From: Christensenella sp. UBA4379
Lineage (GTDB): Bacteria; Bacillota; Clostridia; Christensenellales; Aristaeellaceae
Assembly (NCBI GenBank): GCA_002391225.1
Contig: DGRV01000003.1
Span: 1 to 14,472, forward strand
Direction of reading: 5' to 3'
Length of the DNA stretch: 14,472 nucleotides
This document shows, piece after piece, positions 1 to 5,877 of this stretch. Under the pieces are notes generated by a model. That model was given only the letters and a program-made list of their open reading frames with translations, ran no database searches and was not told the origin of the DNA. Every line of letters starts with the position of its first letter. Within the stretch, counting starts at the first letter, position 1. A program made the position numbers and the translations under genes.

Positions 1-87
1 GCGGAGAGAAAGGGATTCGAACCCCCGGTGCCTTGCGACATCACCAGTTTTCAAGACTGGCGCCTTCAACCACTCGGCCATCTCTCC
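1..87 (-). tRNA. tRNA-Ser(UGA), 3' end at window edge
   Basis: The minus strand reads GGAGAGATGGCCGAGTGG at the 5' end, the usual start of a bacterial serine tRNA. The seven-base acceptor arm GGAGAGA (81-87) pairs with TCTCTCC (3-9). The anticodon loop is CTTGAAA with anticodon TGA, closed by CCAGT/ACTGG. The T arm GGGGGTTCGAATCCC is complete, and a long variable arm is present, as expected for serine. Position 2 is the discriminator G and position 1 a C, so an encoded CCA tail may continue outside the window. It reads UCN serine codons. Confidence 0.96.
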
Positions 88-117
88 GCGTTCAGAGGCG
101 GCCTTAAGCGCTTGAAT

Positions 118-146
118 ATCATAACATTCTTTTCGATGTTTGTCAA
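118..146 (-). promoter_or_regulatory. Sigma-70 promoter of the tRNA-Ser gene
   Basis: On the minus strand a perfect -35 TTGACA (141-146) and a -10 TATGAT (118-123) are separated by exactly 17 bases. The -10 lies about 30 bases upstream of the tRNA 5' end at 87. The strength fits a stable-RNA promoter. Confidence 0.85.
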
Positions 147-173
147 ATGTTTTTTCTTCGGTCCGGGCAAACG

Positions 174-213
174 GGCCGGAGCCGAGGAGGCCTTTGCCCC
201 CGCGGCTCCGGCC
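174..213 (-). terminator. Hairpin after the thioredoxin gene
   Basis: GGCCGGAGCC (174-183) and GGCTCCGGCC (204-213) form a perfect 10-bp stem eight bases after the thioredoxin stop. On the minus strand it is followed by CGTTTGCCC, not a clear run of T, so it may be a weak or factor-assisted terminator. It lies just upstream of the tRNA promoter and would insulate it. Confidence 0.55.
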
Positions 214-220
214 GGCATTG

Positions 221-535
221 TTACAGGCCTAAGCTGGCCAAAAGGCTGGCCTTGTCCTGCACGCCCACGGAGCGGCCGGCTTCCTGGCCGTCCTTGAAGA
301 GGATCAGGCAGGGGATGCTGGAGATGCCGTAGCGGGCGGCCAGCTCACCCTGCTCGTCTACGTCGACCTTGCCGACGTACAGGGAATCGGCCTTTTCCTC
401 GGCGATCTGGGAAACGAGGGGAGCCAGCATCCGGCAGGGCATGCACCAGGTGGCCCAGAAGTCCACCAGGACGGGCTTGTCGGCCTTCAGCACTTTTTCC
501 TCGAAGTTTTCAGCGGTCAATACGATTTCAGCCAT
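221..535 (-). CDS. trxA: Thioredoxin with variant active site (WCMPC)
   Basis: A 104-residue single-domain thioredoxin of normal family length. It should reduce disulfides of cytoplasmic proteins and be recharged by thioredoxin reductase, which is not in this window. The fold signature VLVDFWATWCMPCRMLAP (residues 22-39) carries the redox pair Cys31 and Cys34, and the cis-proline is Pro75. Two positions are unusual: Met32 replaces the glycine of the standard WCGPC, and Cys76 follows the cis-proline where most thioredoxins have Thr. Both sit at the active-site surface and may change redox potential or partner choice. The ATG is preceded by AGGAGG. The gene starts 17 bases after the stop of the RseC-like gene, so the two are probably co-transcribed. 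Family assignment is certain; the specific partner is unknown. Confidence 0.95.
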   Translation of the reverse strand: MAEIVLTAENFEEKVLKADKPVLVDFWATWCMPCRMLAPLVSQIAEEKADSLYVGKVDVDEQGELAARYGISSIPCLILFKDGQEAGRSVGVQDKASLLASLGL

Positions 536-552
536 GGTTCTGTCCTCCTGTT

Positions 553-975
553 TTATTCGTCGTTGAGGGGATGAGGCATTTCTTCAAACACTTTGATCAG
601 CTTGGGTTTCCAGCCGGGTTTTCCGCCCAGCCTTTTGTCGATCAGCCGGACCACCAAGAGCCCTACGGCCAGCAGGCCGACGCCCAGGCCGGCGGCCCAG
701 CCGTCCGACCCCAACACGTTCTGGCCGATGACCAGGCCGGCCATCAGAAAGATCAGGGGGATCACATAGGCGATCAGGGAAACCTTGACCACCTGGGCGT
801 CAGGCATTTCCACCTGTACCCAGCTGCCGGCCGCCGCCTCGCCGTCCACGGTGACCAGCTCCTGATGTTCGCCGTGCACGCCGCACTTGCCGCAGCTGGC
901 GCACATTTCCGGCCGGTCAAAGCAGACCTTGAGACTGCCCTGGTTCGCTTCTACCACCCGCCCTGTCCGGATCAC
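553..975 (-). CDS. RseC/MucC-like membrane protein (SoxR-reducing/RseC family)
   Basis: A 140-residue protein beginning with GTG at 975 after an AGGAAGG-like ribosome site. The N-terminal 60 residues form a small beta-rich domain with a cysteine cluster: Cys18, Cys25, Cys28, Cys31 and His34, the middle three spaced CxxCxxC. Two membrane segments follow at about 65-88 and 91-111, then a basic cytoplasmic tail. This layout matches RseC, known in Proteobacteria as a SoxR-reducing or sigma-E-modulating protein and found in clostridia near Rnf electron-transport genes. No rnf or rse genes are seen here. Co-transcription with an atypical thioredoxin suggests a thiol or redox role at the membrane, which is an inference. 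The cluster could bind an iron-sulfur centre or zinc. Confidence 0.82.
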   Translation of the reverse strand: MIRTGRVVEANQGSLKVCFDRPEMCASCGKCGVHGEHQELVTVDGEAAAGSWVQVEMPDAQVVKVSLIAYVIPLIFLMAGLVIGQNVLGSDGWAAGLGVGLLAVGLLVVRLIDKRLGGKPGWKPKLIKVFEEMPHPLNDE

Positions 976-1010
976 GGCCGCCGCCCCCTTCCTCTGGTTT
1001 GCTAAAATGC

Positions 1011-1039
1011 ATTATATCACGGCAGGGCGGGGGTTTCAA
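1011..1039 (-). promoter_or_regulatory. Promoter of the rseC-like/trxA unit
   Basis: On the minus strand the -35 TTGAAA (1034-1039) and a perfect -10 TATAAT (1011-1016) are separated by 17 bases. The start codon of the RseC-like gene lies 36 bases downstream of the -10. Confidence 0.85.
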
Positions 1040-1160
1040 GAAAATTATAAACGAACTCCCGCAAGGCTTTTTACGCCCCGCGGAAATTCGTCTGGATGTA
1101 TATGATCATTTGTAACTATTCAGTCCCCTGAGATCGAAAGGCGTTTGCTATTTGACGGTG

Positions 1161-1311
1161 GGGGTGATCAGGGGGATTACTCCCCCTGATGACAAATCCG
1201 CAGTACCGGCTTTGCCGGTGCGAGGAGCATTTTTGCGGAGCAGAATAATACTTGGGAAGTGAAGACTTCCTCCACTTCTGCGGGAGCAAAAATGCGTACC
1301 TTGCGGATTTG
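1161..1311. repeat. Framed hairpin element, copy 1 (ATCAGGGGG / AAATCCGC frame)
   Basis: It opens with a 10-bp hairpin, arms ATCAGGGGGA (1167-1176) and TCCCCCTGAT (1181-1190), followed by AAATCCGC (1194-1201). It closes with ACCTTGCGGATTTG (1298-1311), whose GCGGATTT can pair with AAATCCGC. The 96 bases between hold further hairpins: ACCGGC with GCCGGT (1205-1219), GCATTTTTGC with GCAAAAATGC (1227-1236 and 1286-1295), and inside that GGAAGT with ACTTCC (1255-1270). The same frame with a different interior occurs at 3501-3597. No credible gene lies in 1006-1508. A further GCAAATCCG at 1424-1432 could pair with the closing CGGATTTGC and enclose the 67-base element that follows. Confidence 0.72.
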
Positions 1312-1318
1312 CCGCCTG

Positions 1319-1385
1319 GGGCTGTGAGGGCCCGGAGATTGTGCCAGTGGCACAATCTCACCGAACAGCGGGCCGGCAGGCCCTG
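1319..1385. repeat. 67-base element, copy 1: constant flanks, variable hairpin
   Basis: The first 17 bases, GGGCTGTGAGGGCCCGG, and the last 27 bases, starting CACCGAACAGCGGGCC, are identical to those at 9284-9350. The central 23 bases differ completely between copies, but in both they form a hairpin with a three-base loop. Here the arms are AGATTGTGCC and GGCACAATCT (10 bp). The total length is the same in both copies. Confidence 0.85.
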
Positions 1386-1424
1386 GAAGAAGGGACGACA
1401 GGCCCTGGAAGAAGGGACGACAGG
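1377..1424. repeat. Perfect 22-base tandem duplication
   Basis: A 22-base unit beginning CAGGCCCTGGAAGAAGG occurs at 1377-1398 and again at 1399-1420, followed by a partial CAGG. The first unit overlaps the end of the 67-base element, so the duplication copied that element's last bases. Confidence 0.9.
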
Positions 1425-1440
1425 CAAATCCGTTTGGGGG

Positions 1441-1475
1441 GTACCGTAGGGGGGCGCAAGACCCCCTTGCGGTAC
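1441..1475. repeat. Imperfect hairpin with GTACCG arms
   Basis: GTACCG (1441-1446) pairs with CGGTAC (1470-1475), and a run of G inside pairs with CCCCC. It overlaps the first bases of the stronger hairpin at 1472-1502, so the two are alternatives or stack on each other. Confidence 0.6.
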
Positions 1476-1502
1476 CTGTTCAGTCGTTGACTGAACAGGT
1501 AC
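1472..1502 (-). terminator. Perfect 14-bp hairpin after the MalG-type permease
   Basis: GTACCTGTTCAGTC (1472-1485) and GACTGAACAGGTAC (1489-1502) form a perfect 14-bp stem with a three-base loop, six bases beyond the permease stop. There is no T run in the minus direction, while T-rich sequence lies on the operon side. It may protect the 3' end of the mRNA or act with the hairpins beyond it. Termination is inferred from position only. Confidence 0.6.
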
Positions 1503-1508
1503 GATCTT

Positions 1509-2360
1509 TTATCCTTTTACCGCCCCGGCGGTCAGGCCCTTGACAAACTGCTTGGAGAACGCCAGGTACAGGATGATGACGGGGAGAGCGCTCAGGGCCA
1601 GGATGGTCAGGACCTTGGGCCAGTCGGTGCTGTACTGGCCCTGGAGGCGGGTGACGGCCAGCAGGACGGTCTTCTGGGATTCCTTCGTGATGAAGATCAG
1701 GGGGAACCACAGGTCGTTCCAGATGGGCACCAGGTTGTAGATGGCCACGGTGGCCAGGGCCGGGCGGATCAGGGGGAGGACGATGCGGTAGTAGATGCGG
1801 AAGCGGCCCGCCCCGTCCATGTAGCCGGCCTCATAGAGCTCGCCCGGCAGGCCGTGGATGAACTCCGTCAGGATGAACACGGCGGTGGGCAGGCCCATAG
1901 CGATGTAGACGGGGTAGAGGCTGAACAGGGTGTTCAGGGTGTTCAGAGCCTTCATGATCTGCAGCAGGCGGATGGTGGCGATCTTGATGGGCAGCATCAT
2001 GCCGATGACGAAGAAGAAATAGATCGCCCGGGAGGTCTTGGTGCGCCAGTGCGCCAGGGCAAAGGCACACAGGGAGCCCAGGAAGAGGATCATGAACAGG
2101 CTCACCACGACGACCAGGGTGGAGTTCCTGAAATAGATGAAAAAGTCGCTGTTGCTCGTCAGGGCCTGATAGTTGGCCAGGGTCCATTTGGAGGGCAGGC
2201 CGAAAAAGTTGGTGTAGATTTCCTTTTTGACCTTGAAGGTGTTGATGAACAGGAACCACATCGGGAACATCGCGATAAAGGACCACAGGATCATGATGAT
2301 GTGGTAGGGGATGTGCATGTTCATGATCCGCAGGGATTTGGTTTTCTTTTCCTTGGCCAT
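1509..2360 (-). CDS. Carbohydrate ABC transporter permease, MalG type
   Basis: A 283-residue inner subunit of a CUT1-family sugar importer. About six membrane helices are visible, the first near residues 19-37 after a charged start. The cytoplasmic EAA loop that docks on the ATPase is present as EAGYMDGAGRFRIYYRIVLP, followed by LIRPALATVAIYNLVPIWND. The ATG is preceded by AAAGGAG that overlaps the end of the upstream permease gene. The gap is only six bases, so the two permeases are translationally linked and should form a heterodimer. No ATPase gene follows. In Bacillota such importers commonly borrow a shared MsmX-like ATPase encoded elsewhere. The substrate is not readable from this subunit. 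Confidence 0.95.
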   Translation of the reverse strand: MAKEKKTKSLRIMNMHIPYHIIMILWSFIAMFPMWFLFINTFKVKKEIYTNFFGLPSKWTLANYQALTSNSDFFIYFRNSTLVVVVSLFMILFLGSLCAFALAHWRTKTSRAIYFFFVIGMMLPIKIATIRLLQIMKALNTLNTLFSLYPVYIAMGLPTAVFILTEFIHGLPGELYEAGYMDGAGRFRIYYRIVLPLIRPALATVAIYNLVPIWNDLWFPLIFITKESQKTVLLAVTRLQGQYSTDWPKVLTILALSALPVIILYLAFSKQFVKGLTAGAVKG

Positions 2361-2366
2361 CCTTTA

Positions 2367-3317
2367 TCACTCCTTTCCCTGGGTCTTGACCAGCACGGGG
2401 ATGACCCCGCACAGGAGCATCAGGAAGATCGACGTGGAGATGGCGGAGCCTACGCCCGGCTCCGGAATGCCCACGGGGTGCTGGCCCGCTACGCCGTAGC
2501 GGTAAAACAGGGTGCCGATCAGGTCGGTGGAATAGTTCGGCGCGCCGTCCAGGGTCTCCATGGAGAAGACCACGTCAAAGGCGTTGAAATTGGCCACGAA
2601 GGTCATGATGGCGACCATGCCGATGACCGGGATGATCATCGGGACGCGGATGCGGGTGAACTGCTGCCAGGGGGTCGCGCCTTCGATGGAGGCGGCCTCA
2701 ATGAGGTCGTCGTCGATGCTCTGGAAGGCGGCCACGAACATCATCGTGGGGATGCCGACCCACTGCCAGACGGACACCAGGGAGACGGCGGACAGGGCCG
2801 TCCCCGGGTCGCCCAGCCAGCCCTGGGGGGAGTGGACCAGGAAGCCCAGGCCGATCTTTTCCAGCGGGGCCTTGGACCACTGGGGGTTCATCATCATTTT
2901 GAACAGATAACCGGTCACCAGCACGGCCACCGTGCAGGGGATGAAGATCAGCGTCTGGTACACCGAGCGGCCCTTCATCGTGCGGTTGGTCAGAATGGCG
3001 GCGAACAGGATGCCCAGGGCGTTCTGCAGGATCATGTGGTAACCGAAAAAGATCCAGTTGTTTCTGAACGCGTTCCAAAAGCGCGTGGAAACCACTTCGT
3101 CCGTGAACAGGCGCACATAGTTGGCGAAGCCCACATATTCGCGCACGCCCGCCGTGCCCTCGTACAGGGACAGACGGACGGAGTCCAGCATGGGGTAGGC
3201 CATGAAAATAACATAAAACACCATGGCGGGCAGCACGTACCGCATCCAGTAAATGCCGCCCGGCTTGATGCTCTTGCCGCCCTGGAGGGCCTGAGAATAC
3301 TTGGACTTTACCGACAT
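2367..3317 (-). CDS. Carbohydrate ABC transporter permease, MalF type
   Basis: A 316-residue CUT1 permease and partner of the MalG-type subunit six bases downstream. After a basic N terminus (MSVKSKYSQALQGGKSIKPG) the first helix begins around WMRYVLPAMVFYVIFMAYP. The EAA loop reads EAASIEGATPWQQFTRIRVP, the contact point for the ATPase. The chain is close to the normal length for the short clostridial MalF type, which lacks the large periplasmic loop of E. coli MalF. The ribosome site AAGGAG precedes the ATG. It is separated from the binding-protein gene by 347 bases of hairpins, which could lower permease expression relative to the binding protein. Confidence 0.95.
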   Translation of the reverse strand: MSVKSKYSQALQGGKSIKPGGIYWMRYVLPAMVFYVIFMAYPMLDSVRLSLYEGTAGVREYVGFANYVRLFTDEVVSTRFWNAFRNNWIFFGYHMILQNALGILFAAILTNRTMKGRSVYQTLIFIPCTVAVLVTGYLFKMMMNPQWSKAPLEKIGLGFLVHSPQGWLGDPGTALSAVSLVSVWQWVGIPTMMFVAAFQSIDDDLIEAASIEGATPWQQFTRIRVPMIIPVIGMVAIMTFVANFNAFDVVFSMETLDGAPNYSTDLIGTLFYRYGVAGQHPVGIPEPGVGSAISTSIFLMLLCGVIPVLVKTQGKE

Positions 3318-3390
3318 CGCGCGTTCACTCCTTAAGGGTACAGCTTAACCGGTGCTGGGAAACAGATCAGTTGTGAGGACGGTACGATGG

Positions 3391-3490
3391 AGGATATGAG
3401 GCACTGATGTCTCATAAGTCCGCCGATTCATTCGGCGGATTCGCCTACGGCGAACCCGAAGGGCGTTGGGATATCAGCGTCTCATATCCT
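3391..3490. repeat. 100-base palindromic element with two internal hairpins
   Basis: An outer imperfect stem joins 3391-3410 (starting AGGATATGAG) to 3471-3490 (ending CTCATATCCT), 16 of 20 positions matching. Inside are CCGCCGA with TCGGCGG (3420-3438) and TTCGCC with GGCGAA (3440-3454). Folded as RNA this is a multi-branch structure in the leader of the permease genes. Confidence 0.7.
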
Positions 3491-3500
3491 GTGAAGAGGG

Positions 3501-3617
3501 GGTGATCAGGGGGGAACCCCCCTGATGGAAATCCGCTTTGGCGGCATGTACGTCAAAGCGGAACAAATGGCGAAGCCATTTGAACCTTGCGGATTTGCAG
3601 CAGGAGCTGCAAATCCG
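3501..3617. repeat. Framed hairpin element, copy 2
   Basis: It has the same frame as 1161-1311. The opening hairpin has arms ATCAGGGGGG (3505-3514) and CCCCCCTGAT (3517-3526); its closing pair is G-C where copy 1 has A-T, a compensatory change. AAATCCGC follows (3529-3536), and ACCTTGCGGATTTG (3584-3597) closes the frame. The 47-base interior is unrelated to copy 1 but also forms hairpins, CCGCTTTG with CAAAGCGG (3533-3561) and CAAATGGC with GCCATTTG (3564-3582). The closing arm starts a 12-bp stem, CGGATTTGCAGC (3590-3601) with GCTGCAAATCCG (3606-3617). Confidence 0.75.
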
Positions 3618-3630
3618 AAGGGGGCAGCGT

Positions 3631-3655
3631 GGGAGGGGGAAGGATTCCCCCTCCC
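3631..3655 (-). terminator. Hairpin directly after the binding-protein gene
   Basis: GGGAGGGGGAA (3631-3641) and TTCCCCCTCCC (3645-3655) form an 11-bp stem nine bases after the stop. No T run follows in the minus direction, so a partial terminator or an RNA-stabilising hairpin is more likely than a full stop. This would leave more mRNA for the binding protein than for the permeases, as the malE-malF spacer repeats do in E. coli. Confidence 0.6.
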
Positions 3656-3664
3656 AAATAATAA

Positions 3665-4882
3665 TTATTTTGCCAGTTCCGCTTCCCACAGCGCGTTGAT
3701 GGCGTCAGCCGCGCCCTGGGGGGTCTGCTCGCCGCGGCAGATGGCGTTGAGCTGATCCACGAACGGGGTGTACAGGGCCATCATGTTCCACACGAAGCGG
3801 CGGTCGGCGTTCTTGCCTTCGCCCACGGCGTTCATCGCGGAGATGACGCTGCCTTCGGGGGCCACGTCGGCGTTGATCAGGGGCAGGAAGCCCTCGGGGA
3901 TGACCTTGGCGGCCTCTTTCGCGCCGTCCACGGAAGCCAGCCAGGCCAGGAAGGCCTTGACCTCTTCGGGATGAGCGGAAGCGGCGTTGCCGGCGATACC
4001 GAAGTCAGGATGCAGGCTGAAGCCGGCGGCCTTGCCGGCGGGGGCGGGCATGGGGAAGAAGCCCACGTCGATGTCATAATCGTCGCCGGACAGGGTGCCG
4101 TAGCTCCAGGAGCCGTCGATCAGCATGGCGCTCTGGCCCAGACCGAACATGACGTTGGCCTGGTCGTTGTCGATGGAGGCGAAGGCTTCGGGCAGATAGG
4201 GAACCAGCTTGGCGAAATCGGTGAAGATTTCCACCCAGGTCTCGTCGTTCAGCTTCTTTTCGCCCTTTTCATAGGCCACGCGCTCTTCGGCGGTTATGTA
4301 GTTGGGCACCAGGCTGCACAGCACGCACTCCAGGATGTCCCAGTTGGCGGCGATGCCGTTGGCCAGCGGGGTGACGCCGGCGGCCTTCAGCTTTTCGCAG
4401 GCGGCCAGGAAGTCTTCAAAGGTGGCGGGCACTTCGATGCCGTTGTCGGCAAAGATGGCCTTGTTGTAGTACACGAAGTGGCTGACAGCGGCGAAGGGAA
4501 CGGCGAAGATGTTGCCGTCCGCGGCGGTGAAGCCTTCCAGGGCGGTGGCGGTGAAGTTTTCCTTGACGCCGGGGATGTCGTTGCAGACCACGTTGAAGCC
4601 GTTGTCATACAGCTCCGCGCCGGTGGAATAGGTGCGGCTGTAGAACAGGTCCGGGCCGATGCCGCCGTCCAGCTGCTGACGCAGGGTGGCGTTGTACTGG
4701 GTGGAGGTGGTGGGCTGGAAGACGATCTTCACGCCGGTCAGTTCCTCGTACTTGGCCAGCAGGGCGGAGACCTGTTCCACGTCGTCGGTGCGCCAGGAGC
4801 CCATGGTCAGCTCGTCCGCCATCGCCAGGGCGGGCAGGGCGAACATCATGGCGGCCAGCAGGATAGCAAGCAGTTTCTTCAT
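3665..4882 (-). CDS. Extracellular carbohydrate-binding protein of an ABC importer (family 1 type)
   Basis: A 405-residue solute-binding protein. Residues 1-22 form a signal peptide (MKKLLAILLAAMMFALPALA) with a likely cut near AMA/DE. The mature part shows the family pattern: EELTGVKIVFQPTT near the start, a GPDLFYSR segment, the TFEDFLAACEKLKAAGVTPLA hinge region and a C-terminal Trp-rich lobe. It should capture a sugar or glyco-conjugate and deliver it to the MalF/MalG-type permeases encoded next. Unlike most Gram-positive binding proteins it has no cysteine lipobox after the signal peptide, so its anchoring to the cell is unclear. The ATG has an AAGGAGG site. It follows the glycosylasparaginase gene by 79 bases with no strong promoter between, suggesting one transcript from 6667-6695. 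Confidence 0.93.
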   Translation of the reverse strand: MKKLLAILLAAMMFALPALAMADELTMGSWRTDDVEQVSALLAKYEELTGVKIVFQPTTSTQYNATLRQQLDGGIGPDLFYSRTYSTGAELYDNGFNVVCNDIPGVKENFTATALEGFTAADGNIFAVPFAAVSHFVYYNKAIFADNGIEVPATFEDFLAACEKLKAAGVTPLANGIAANWDILECVLCSLVPNYITAEERVAYEKGEKKLNDETWVEIFTDFAKLVPYLPEAFASIDNDQANVMFGLGQSAMLIDGSWSYGTLSGDDYDIDVGFFPMPAPAGKAAGFSLHPDFGIAGNAASAHPEEVKAFLAWLASVDGAKEAAKVIPEGFLPLINADVAPEGSVISAMNAVGEGKNADRRFVWNMMALYTPFVDQLNAICRGEQTPQGAADAINALWEAELAK

Positions 4883-4961
4883 GTTCGGATTCCTCCTTTT
4901 TATTTTGATAAAACGCTGATCGCGTTATATCCGATCGACAGAGATGAGGGAGATGGACGGA

Positions 4962-5873
4962 TCAGTCCACGCCGTCCAGTTCCTCGGGGCGGACGGAACG
5001 GACCGTTCCGTGTAGGTCCGCCGCGTAAAGGCCGGCGGGGCCGCCGCTGGCGGCGGCAAAGGGGAAGCAGGGCAGGGTGGTGGCCGCGCCGAAGCGGCCG
5101 TCCGGGGCAAGGGCGATCAGGCTGATGCTGCCGGCGTCCTCGCCCAGCTCCATTTTCCGGGCGGAAAGCTCCCGCAGGGCCTCCTCGCAGGCTTCCTTGG
5201 GGCTCTGGCCCCGCTTCATCCGGCTGACGACCTCGTAGCTCAGGCAGCCGCGCATGATGTCCTCGCCCAGGCCGGTGGCCGCCGCCGCGCCGAAGCGATC
5301 GTCGGCGTAAAAGCCGGAGCCGATGACCGGGCTGTCCCCGACCCGGCCGGGGTCCTTCATGAACAGGCCGGAGGTGGAGACGCCGGCGGCCAGATGGCCC
5401 GCGTCGTCCAGGCCCAGGACGCAGACGGTGTCATGGCCGGTGTAGGCGGTCAGGCGCTCGGGGCGCTCCCGCACGGCCTCCCGCCAGCGCTTCATGCTCT
5501 CTTCCGTCCGCATGTCCCGCATGGAAAGGCCGTGGCGCACGGCGAACAGCTCCGCCCCGCGGCCGGCCAGGAGACAGTTGGTCTCCCGCCCGCAGAGCAG
5601 ACGGGCCGCCAGAATGGGATTTTTGATGTTTTCCGCGCTGATGATGCCGCCCATCCGAAGGGTTGCGCCGTCCATGAAGGCGGCGTCGGTCATCACGTGG
5701 CCGTCCCAGTCGGGCAGGCCGCCGTAGCCGACGGAGCAGTAGGCGGGGTTGTCCTCCACCCGGGTCACGGCGTGGACGACGGCGTCGCCCGCGCAGGCGC
5801 CGGCCTGCAAAAGCTCATGGGCTTCCCGGAGCCCGTCCAGGCACATTTTCCAGGTACCGATGATTGCGGTCAT
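4962..5873 (-). CDS. N4-(beta-N-acetylglucosaminyl)-L-asparaginase (glycosylasparaginase)
   Basis: A 303-residue Ntn-hydrolase. The precursor should cut itself before Thr149 in the motif GHDT (146-149), making Thr149 the N-terminal nucleophile of the beta subunit. Supporting motifs are VSTSG (165-169), PGRVGDSPVIGSGFYAD (175-191) and the glycine-rich TGLGEDIMR (200-208). The alpha part has GGLPDWDGHVMTDAAFMDG, typical of glycosylasparaginases rather than plain isoaspartyl peptidases. The enzyme cleaves the bond between N-acetylglucosamine and asparagine, giving aspartate and an aminosugar that breaks down to GlcNAc and ammonia. There is no signal peptide, so it acts inside the cell and needs an importer, which the next three genes can supply. 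It starts four bases after the cutC stop, with GAGG as ribosome site. A related type III asparaginase role cannot be fully excluded. Confidence 0.9.
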   Translation of the reverse strand: MTAIIGTWKMCLDGLREAHELLQAGACAGDAVVHAVTRVEDNPAYCSVGYGGLPDWDGHVMTDAAFMDGATLRMGGIISAENIKNPILAARLLCGRETNCLLAGRGAELFAVRHGLSMRDMRTEESMKRWREAVRERPERLTAYTGHDTVCVLGLDDAGHLAAGVSTSGLFMKDPGRVGDSPVIGSGFYADDRFGAAAATGLGEDIMRGCLSYEVVSRMKRGQSPKEACEEALRELSARKMELGEDAGSISLIALAPDGRFGAATTLPCFPFAAASGGPAGLYAADLHGTVRSVRPEELDGVD

Positions 5874-5877
5874 TTCC

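Noticed and set aside
1116..1427. Minus-strand open frame of 103 codons in the hairpin region
   Set aside because: It runs through the tandem duplication and hairpins, has no ribosome site and no recognisable domain.
1854..3335. Long plus-strand open frame of 493 codons opposite the permease genes
   Set aside because: Its translation is a biased Gly/His/Asp/Gln-rich string with no fold signature, and it mirrors clear permease genes. Similar shadows lie opposite other genes at 3971-5125, 5749-6729, 6788-8038 and 11655-13109, as expected in GC-rich DNA.
4915..4945. Short inverted repeat GATCG/CGATC upstream of the binding-protein gene as an operator
   Set aside because: Only five bases pair and no convincing promoter accompanies it; chance is a sufficient explanation.
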